64,000 nt of DNA, taken from Rotaria sp. Silwood1. Taxonomy: Eukaryota; Rotifera; Eurotatoria; Philodinida; Philodinidae. The position numbers and the translations under genes were made by a program. Within the stretch, counting starts at the first letter, position 1. Each line of letters starts with the position of its first letter. Location of the stretch: NCBI GenBank assembly GCA_905250075.1, contig CAJNOP010000494.1, positions 91,211-155,210 of the forward strand, in the 5' to 3' direction. The notes beneath the pieces are model-generated. The model was given only the letters and a program-made list of their open reading frames with translations, was not told the origin of the DNA and did not search any database. This document shows, piece after piece, positions 58,564 to 64,000 of the stretch.

Positions 58564-61500
58564 TCATGTTAAATAAAGTGTATTTAAAACAAGTACATGA
58601 TGATTATTTTTTGCCAATGTTACTATATAACCATCCGATGTTATTTTTAAACCACAACAACGTGATACTTTTACATATGGACAATCAAATTCTTGTAAAA
58701 AATCACCTGTACGTGTAAATACAGCTATATGAAAACGATTTCCATGTGAATCACCAATGATTACATCACCTTTAATATATTTCGTTTTTTTTTATTTTAA
58801 AAAGAAATAAAAATTAAAAAGAAATCTCTTACCGGCATCACTTATATCAATTCCATTTGGAAAATTAGTTATACTTTCCGAACCAATACGTCGTAAAAAT
58901 GTTCCATCTTCATCAAATACAACAACACAATGACCCTTAACAAATATATATCATTATTATTATTAACAATTATAGAAGATTAATACTCCATCTTCACTCT
59001 TTATATATATTTATCTCATTGAGACAATCCTCAATTGATTAGTTCGAACTATTATATCTTTTATTTAATTTGATCATTATTCTATATTGATATTTAACAA
59101 TAATTAATAATATCTTCTCTTATTAATGAATTTTATTGAAAATTCTATTAAAAACTTTTCCTGATAATAAATAACTATGAAAACGAACTAAAAAATTTTC
59201 ATTCAATATTCTATGTTAACCCTTTCAGGCCCATGATTCAGCCAATGGATGAAATTTCTTTGAGACTTTATATTTAATGTGGACAGTGTGTGTTGTCGAT
59301 ATTTTGATTAAAACTTTTTAAAAATCTTTCAAAGTCATTTTCGACCCATACCAGTACCCCTCTACGGGGATGGCAAGAACTATTTTGCTCATCCCCGTGG
59401 GTAAGTACGGGTATGGGTCAAAAACTACCTGAGCGATCTCATTAGGATTATAAATCTGATATAGATATATGCGCCGAAATCTCTTCTATGTCATAGAGAA
59501 AACCGCTTCTTGATATCTTTTTGCATTCGCGAGTTATTCAAAGATTACGAAACTTGAAAAAACCGTCCTATATTTAGTACGGTGGGCCGGAAACGGTTAA
59601 ATTAATATCATTTAAATGATAAAAATAAACATTGACTTAATTCTTAGTTAATTATATTAACATATATATCTTTTTTATATATAGAATAATTAAACTATAT
59701 AATCAATTATCAGTTTTCTATGAGATAAATTAAATAAAATAAGATACCTTAAAATCACAAACAAAATATTCATTATTAAATATGGCTATATCCGATGGTT
59801 CTCTCATATAATCGGAACAATCAAACCATTTAAGAAGATCACCAGATTCACTTATACAAAAAACAGTTGGTGATACTGAATCAACAGCAACAATATTTCC
59901 TTAAATTAAAAAAGAAAAAAAATATATATATTTCATTTTGAACAATAGTTCAAGATAAAAAAACAAGTAAAAACCTTGTTGTGTTATAGCTAAACCAGCA
60001 ACAATATCAATATAACGAATTGAAATTTTTCGTATAAAATGTCCATTTCTAGTAAATATTTGCATCCGACTTCTTTCATTTCCTCTATCACAAATAACAA
60101 ATTTTCCTGTTTGTCTAATAACAGCAACTTTTCTTGGATACCATAATTGTCCTTCTTCTTTACCAGGCATACCAAATTGATATTTATATTCACCATTTTT
60201 ATCAAATATTTGTATTCGATGATTATTTGTATCAGCAACAATTATTTCTTCATCAATACCAAGACAAAATCCATGTGGAGCATTAAATTGACATTTTTGT
60301 GGTCCTAATGAACCAAATTTTGCTCGAACTTGCATTGATTGTCCACAACGACGCATTAATGATGTTTGAGATAAATTATTTAAATTAATATCAATTGTTG
60401 AATTTTGTGCTACACCGGAATATGGTGTTGTTGAACGACTATTATTTCCATTACTTGAACCACCACTATTTGTACTTGAATATGTTGCAATTAATGATGG
60501 AGGAGGATATTGAACAATACCTTTTAACAAAAACATCATCATCATCATCTTTATTTATTTAGTTTTTTTTATTTTTTTTCTTTACTGTTTGATGGTGATC
60601 TTTGTCCTATTGGTGGTGCTGATAATTGACGTGTCATTATTGTATATGCTTTAAAAAGATAAAAATAAAAGTTCTTATTTAGAATTTTAAATTTGTAAAT
60701 AAAAGAACGAACGATTTTCATGTTGTTGTTGTTGTTGATTCATTTGAAGAATTTCTTCTAAATTTCTTTGTACATTTGGATGAATTGTTGATAATGGATC
60801 AACAAATATTGATTCAAGTGCACGAAGATTTTCCACAACTGGTTCTGTATCATTAGTTGAATTATTTCCAAAAAATTCTTCACGATTTGTACCTGATGGT
60901 GATACACCATTTGATAATAATTGACCACGAGATGATATTTGACCAAGAGCTAGACTTCCAACACCTGATGATGATGACACTGAATCACCATTTGTTGATG
61001 ATAATAACGATTCTCTCTAGATTTAAAACAAAAACAATAAATTATTTTCTTTTATTTCAAATATTAAAAATCTTATTTATTTGCACTTGTTCACCTATGA
61101 CCTTCATCTATTAAGATATGTTGCACTCAATATATATCTATATTCGTATATAGATCATTGAATCATTCATTTAACAAAAAACAAAACTCAATTCAAGTTT
61201 AAATTAAAATAATTTAATATAGACTTCTATCAAAATATGGATTTCGATGTATATATATGAATAAAATGGTAAAATAAAAACCTGATAATGTTGATTATTT
61301 GGTGAAGATATTTGTTTTGATTGTGGTTTAATTAATTGTCCAAAATGAAGTTTAATTAATTGTTGAAAATCTTGAATAGGTGTTGATATAAATTGAACTA
61401 AATCATCTTTATTTAATTGTTCATTTATTTTAAAATTTGAAGAATCATATTGAAATAATTGTTGAAATGAATTTAATTTTTGATCAAATAATTTTTTTTT

Positions 61501-62595
61501 TAATTCAATTAATTCATTTAATGAACATTTTAATAAACAATCTTGAAAAACTGTTCGACTATCATCAAATGATTGAGAACCTTTTTGAATTGTTTCTAAT
61601 TTATCAATTAAACGCATTTCTTCATCACGTTGTAAACTACTTAATGATGATAAATATTCTTTCTAGAAATAAACATATATATATTTTTATTTAATAGAAA
61701 ATAAAACAAAATATTTACATAAACATCATTTAAAACTTGTTGATATAATTGATGTGTTTGATCAATTTGTGTTTTAGCTTTATCATAATCATGTTGAAGA
61801 GAAGTTAATTGATGATCTAAATAAGCTAATGCATTTGAACGTATTTGATCAATATGATTTATTTTATCATTTAAATCTTGACGAATTAATTCAAATTGAT
61901 TTTTTTCAATATCATGTGTTGTTGTTGGATGTAATAATAAACATTGTTCACATAATGATATTGAACATGTTCGACAATAATAAATTAAATCATATTTATC
62001 ATGTGATTTACATAAATTATTTGATATATGTTCATCATTATCTATTTGAGATAAACGTCGTACATGATGTTGTTCAAAACATTTCATATATTGATGAGCT
62101 TGACAACATTTTGAACATAAATATGATGAACATGTTGAACAATGTGCTACTCCAATATCATTTGATGTACATGCACGACATTCTATTGAACCTTTTTTTA
62201 ATGCTAAATTTTCGATTTCATGATTTAATAAATAATTATCAACTAACATATTTAAATTTGATACCTATAAAAACAACAAAAATATTATTTAAAAAAAAGA
62301 AAACTAAAAAAGATCAAACTTCAGTTATTTGTTGACATAATGGACATTCAATTTGAATTTGATCTTTATTTGTATTATTTTTAATTAATTTTTCGCAACA
62401 TTTAAAACAATATGTATGTGTACATGATAAAAATTTTGGTTGATTATATAATTGTTTACATAAATAACATTTTAATTGATTATCATCATTTATATCTTGT
62501 TTTTTATCATCATCTTCCAAATTAAATAACGATTCATCATTTTCTTTTTTACAATTTTCATCATTTATTATTTCCTCTTCAGTATTGTTAGACAT
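58564..62595 (-). CDS. TRIM-NHL protein (RING, two B-boxes, coiled coil, NHL), Mei-P26-like
   Basis: Nine exons on the minus strand: 62320-62595, 61719-62264, 61282-61662, 60713-61016, 60586-60648, 59975-60520, 59748-59899, 58833-58935, 58564-58769. Every junction is GT-AG and in phase; 858 residues. The RING lies at about 43-87 ([23 protein letters not shown]). B-box 1 is at about 121-165 and B-box 2 at 176-214, each with full Cys/His sets. A coiled coil spans about 215-400, then a Ser/Asn-rich linker. The NHL propeller runs from about 588 to the end ([55 protein letters not shown]) and closes VSRCCGLKI, then [17 protein letters not shown] proteins of this type bind RNA and repress translation, and the RING suggests ubiquitin ligase activity. 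There is no filamin domain, so it is not TRIM2/3/71. The 812-bp intron at 58936-59747 contains a piggyBac-like MITE. Confidence 0.93.
59216..59600. mobile_element. piggyBac-like MITE inside a TRIM-NHL intron
   Basis: TTAA at 59216-59219 and 59597-59600. The ends are imperfect inverted repeats: CCCTTTCAGGCCCA on the left and, in complement, CCGTTTCCGGCCCA on the right. Near the middle (about 59343-59430) a hairpin pairs GACCCATACCAGTACCCCT with its complement. The element is non-coding and sits wholly in an intron, so it should not alter the protein. Confidence 0.78.
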
Positions 62596-63414
62596 TCTTT
62601 TTTTAATTATTATCAATAACGAGAAAGATTTTTATAAAAAAAAAACGAATCAAACAATAGATAATCACCTTATATCAACATAAGAATAACAATAAACAAT
62701 AACCATTTCTTTTTATATAATGCCTCTTCCTATTTTTACATCACATTTTCTCGTTTCTTCCAGAATTTTTTAAATAGAAGAATTAAAAATTGTTTTTTAT
62801 TTATTATTTTTTTTTGTATTAATAAAGTTATTTTCATTTTATTTTTTTAAATGAATTTATTTAATTGAAGCGACCTCTTTATTCATTGTCGTCGTATATA
62901 GTACATTGAAGAAGAGAGAATTATCATATTTATTAATATTTACACTCGAAGAACTTTCACTCTAAAAAATGTCATGTGTCTTACAAGACCGTTCAACTGT
63001 GTATTTTGAATTAATATTACTTGAGCTTCTAAAATTGCATGGAGTGGCAAATATCAAACTAGTACAAATTTAAAAGTCTGCGTGTCAAAATTATTTAAAA
63101 CTTCAATTTTTCAAAATTTTGTAAATTTCAAAAATTTTTAGAATTTCAACAAATTGAGTAGGTTCGTGAAAACTTTCGTTAATTTAATCTTTATTAAGTA
63201 TTATTTCGGACCCTAACAGTCAAAATTAACCAAAACATAAAAAAATCAGAAATTTACTATCCTCTTTATTGAAAAATAACCAGAAAATCAGAAATCTAGG
63301 ATCTTCATCATTCAAAATCAATGAGACAACGAAAAATCTGTCATAAATTATTTTTCTCGATCAGGATTCAATAAAGCAGGAAAGTTCTTTCGCTGGGATA
63401 TATCTTTTTCATAA
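62596..63414. other. Upstream region of the TRIM-NHL gene
   Basis: Holds the presumed promoter. Upstream of about 62980 the sequence is less T-run-rich and may contain unrecognised repeat remnants. No specific site supported. Confidence 0.4.
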
Positions 63415-63421
63415 CTAAATC

Positions 63422-63780
63422 CTGGGGTCGGATTCGACCTATAAATCCTATAATTCCTATATTTTTGAAGAATCCTATATTTTATCCTATATTTCAATCG
63501 CTATTCCTATTTTTCCTATATTTTATCAAAAACAGTAGAAAAACTTCTAAAGGTTTCACTATGGCCTGAGGGGGAGTACAGGAGTCTTCGCGGCGCTACC
63601 CCCCGTCATCACTTTTTACGAAGAGCTCAGGAGATGAGAATAGGTGTCTCTTGCAGGTAACGCTCGACGTACAATACCTAAACTTCGGTTGATTTTTTAG
63701 TGAAAATAGTCGTAAAATTCAGAAAACAAAATCCTATATAGGAATTCCTATATTTTCGAAAATTTGCAATCCGACCCCAG
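63422..63780. mobile_element. Small hAT-like element with subterminal repeats
   Basis: The ends are perfect 13-bp inverted repeats, CTGGGGTCGGATT and its complement. CTAAATC flanks both sides directly (63415-63421 and 63781-63787), a likely 7-8 bp duplication. Several copies of TCCTATATTTT lie just inside the left end and one reversed copy near the right, the same plan as the element at 6623-7610. Length 359 bp, non-coding. Confidence 0.8.
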
Positions 63781-64000
63781 CTAAATCAATAATCAGTAGG
63801 AACAAAATATAATAGATTACATAACAAATAAGAATAAGATAAAAGTTTATAACTAGAAAGCAGATAATAAGAAAAAGTTTTAAATTGCTTGTTCATACCA
63901 ACTAATACCAACAATTTTGCAACTTTTTAAGTGGAAAAGAATCATAGAGAGTATAGTCGATTTTGAATGATTATATCCTCTAAATGAATGCTCAAATTGT

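Noticed and set aside
61829..62335. 168-codon plus-strand frame
   Set aside because: Antisense shadow of the B-box and coiled-coil exon of the TRIM-NHL gene.
1..64000. CRISPR arrays, bacterial operons or rRNA genes
   Set aside because: No regularly spaced identical repeats with unique spacers and no rRNA-like conserved blocks were seen; genes have spliceosomal introns.

Overview
The window looks like nuclear DNA of a bdelloid rotifer. It is strongly AT-rich, and its genes carry GT-AG introns that are mostly 40-65 bp, with a few of 0.3-1.2 kb. Animal families (a TRIM-NHL protein, a ZIP13-type zinc transporter, a rhodopsin-like GPCR, a quiver/Ly6-type surface protein) sit beside families that are unusual in animals: class II fructose-bisphosphate aldolase, an intronless secreted beta-helix protein, DraG-type ADP-ribosylglycohydrolases, a YahK/CAD-type alcohol dehydrogenase and a carboxylic-acid-reductase-like gene. 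The G-rich satellite at three places is built on TGTGGG, the telomeric unit reported for Adineta vaga. No genus can be assigned from sequence alone.

Layout. 1-7.6 kb: telomere-like satellite, the intronless beta-helix gene, a composite repeat (GC palindromes, four 25-nt exon-like blocks between perfect splice signals, a long inverted repeat) and a hAT-like element with target-site duplication. 7.6-15.3 kb: mostly AT-rich spacer holding a three-exon quiver/Ly6-like gene and a coiled-coil plus propeller-like protein. 15.3-24.2 kb: two tandem ADP-ribosylglycohydrolase genes, a 0.9-kb foldback repeat and a GPCR, all genes on the minus strand. 24-31 kb: two MITE-like elements, one piggyBac-like, the five-exon ZIP13-type gene and a long spacer. 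31.3-33.3 kb: a broken LDLa/EGF gene fragment between two telomere-like arrays. 33.8-34.6 kb: two small convergent genes, one coiled-coil and one His-rich with a probable lipid anchor. 36-40.5 kb: a decayed adenylation-carrier-reductase gene. 42.4-52.9 kb: alcohol dehydrogenase, an ABCG-type transporter, and a class II aldolase interrupted by a 10-N assembly gap. 54-55.3 kb: a hAT-like element with a perfect 8-bp duplication carrying a nested double-level palindrome. 58.5-62.6 kb: a nine-exon TRIM-NHL gene with a piggyBac-like MITE in an intron. 63.4-63.8 kb: a third small hAT-like element.

There is no operon-like unit. Genes are independent and separated by AT-rich spacers; the only clear duplicate pair is the ADP-ribosylglycohydrolases. 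The striking feature is structural: telomere-like arrays in the head-to-head order expected of fused ends, many non-autonomous DNA transposons with intact duplications, and long palindromes. The best candidate for something undescribed is the microexon-like array at 5586-5851. Spliced models were built by hand from reading phase and splice motifs and have no transcript support.
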